Below, piece after piece: positions 6,163-6,242 of a stretch of 6,242 nt of DNA; position 1 is the first letter of the stretch, and every line of letters starts with the position of its first letter. Made by a program: the position numbers and the translations under genes. The notes below the pieces were generated by a model. That model saw only the letters and a program-made list of their open reading frames with translations, did not search any database and had not been told where the DNA came from. The stretch comes from Lachnospiraceae bacterium. GTDB taxonomy: Bacteria > Bacillota > Clostridia > Lachnospirales > Lachnospiraceae. The DNA lies in NCBI GenBank assembly GCA_017651385.1, contig JAGCCY010000112.1:1-6242 (forward strand), given 5' to 3'.

Positions 6163-6242
6163 ATGCAGGGTAAGATAGTTAAAGGCATTGCCGGTTTTTA
6201 CTATGTAAATATTGAAGGAAAGGGCATCTTTGAGTGTTCAGC
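6163..6242 (+). CDS. rsgA: Ribosome small-subunit biogenesis GTPase RsgA, N-terminal fragment
   Basis: Only 26 codons plus two bases are present, and the gene runs off the window. The start MQGKIVKGIAGFYYV (residues 1-15), followed by an Ile-Glu-Gly stretch and FECSA, is the typical opening of RsgA (YloQ/CpgA/YjeQ), the N-terminal OB-fold before the circularly permuted GTPase domain. RsgA helps late 30S subunit maturation. The GTPase motifs are outside the window and cannot be checked. The location directly after prkC is the conserved Firmicutes order, and in Bacillus RsgA/CpgA is a reported substrate of PrkC. The start lies in the same frame as the kinase, 9 nt after its TAG stop, with no other start codon between. 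Confidence 0.9.
   Translation, partial: MQGKIVKGIAGFYYVNIEGKGIFECS

Noticed and set aside
1..6242. Search for a novel defence, mobile or RNA-based system
   Set aside because: All but about 40 bases are accounted for by tightly packed core genes on one strand. I saw no inverted repeats with U-tracts, repeat arrays, riboswitch-sized gaps or abrupt composition change.

Overview
This window is a stretch of conserved bacterial core genome, and every complete gene lies on the + strand. It reads: tail of an unidentified gene (1-18), fmt (15-959), rsmB (956-2245), rlmN (2242-3279), a PP2C phosphatase gene prpC/stp (3291-4025), a PASTA-domain Ser/Thr kinase gene prkC/stkP (4045-6153), and the first 26 codons of rsgA (6163 to the end). 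This order is the well-known Firmicutes (Bacillota) arrangement def-fmt-rsmB-rlmN-prpC-prkC-rsgA. The protein wording (for example the NusB-like start of RsmB and the first residues of RsgA), the moderate GC content and the frequent ATA, AGA/AGG and CTT codons suggest a Clostridia member, probably Lachnospiraceae. I cannot name the genus from this alone.

Layout. There is almost no non-coding DNA: three successive junctions are 4-bp ATGA overlaps (upstream gene/fmt, fmt/rsmB, rsmB/rlmN), and the remaining gaps are 11, 19 and 9 nt. No stretch over 300 bases lacks a gene. I see no tRNA, rRNA, insertion sequence, CRISPR array, attachment site or terminator. The layout suggests one polycistronic transcript crossing both window edges. 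A possible internal promoter inside the end of rlmN (3176-3203) could give the phosphatase-kinase part its own expression.

How the genes work together. The first half serves translation: Fmt formylates initiator Met-tRNA, RsmB methylates 16S rRNA, and RlmN methylates 23S rRNA and tRNA. The second half is a reversible phosphorylation module: a membrane kinase with three extracellular PASTA domains that sense muropeptide or peptidoglycan, and the cytosolic phosphatase that opposes it. RsgA, the 30S-maturation GTPase that follows, is a known substrate of this kinase/phosphatase pair in Bacillus, so the operon joins ribosome biogenesis to cell-wall sensing.

I looked for a new system and did not find one. 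Points worth a second look are the start codon of the phosphatase, two overlapping genes without Shine-Dalgarno sequences, the candidate internal promoter, divergent first and third PASTA repeats with a lone extracellular cysteine, and the Thr-rich C-terminal tail of the kinase.
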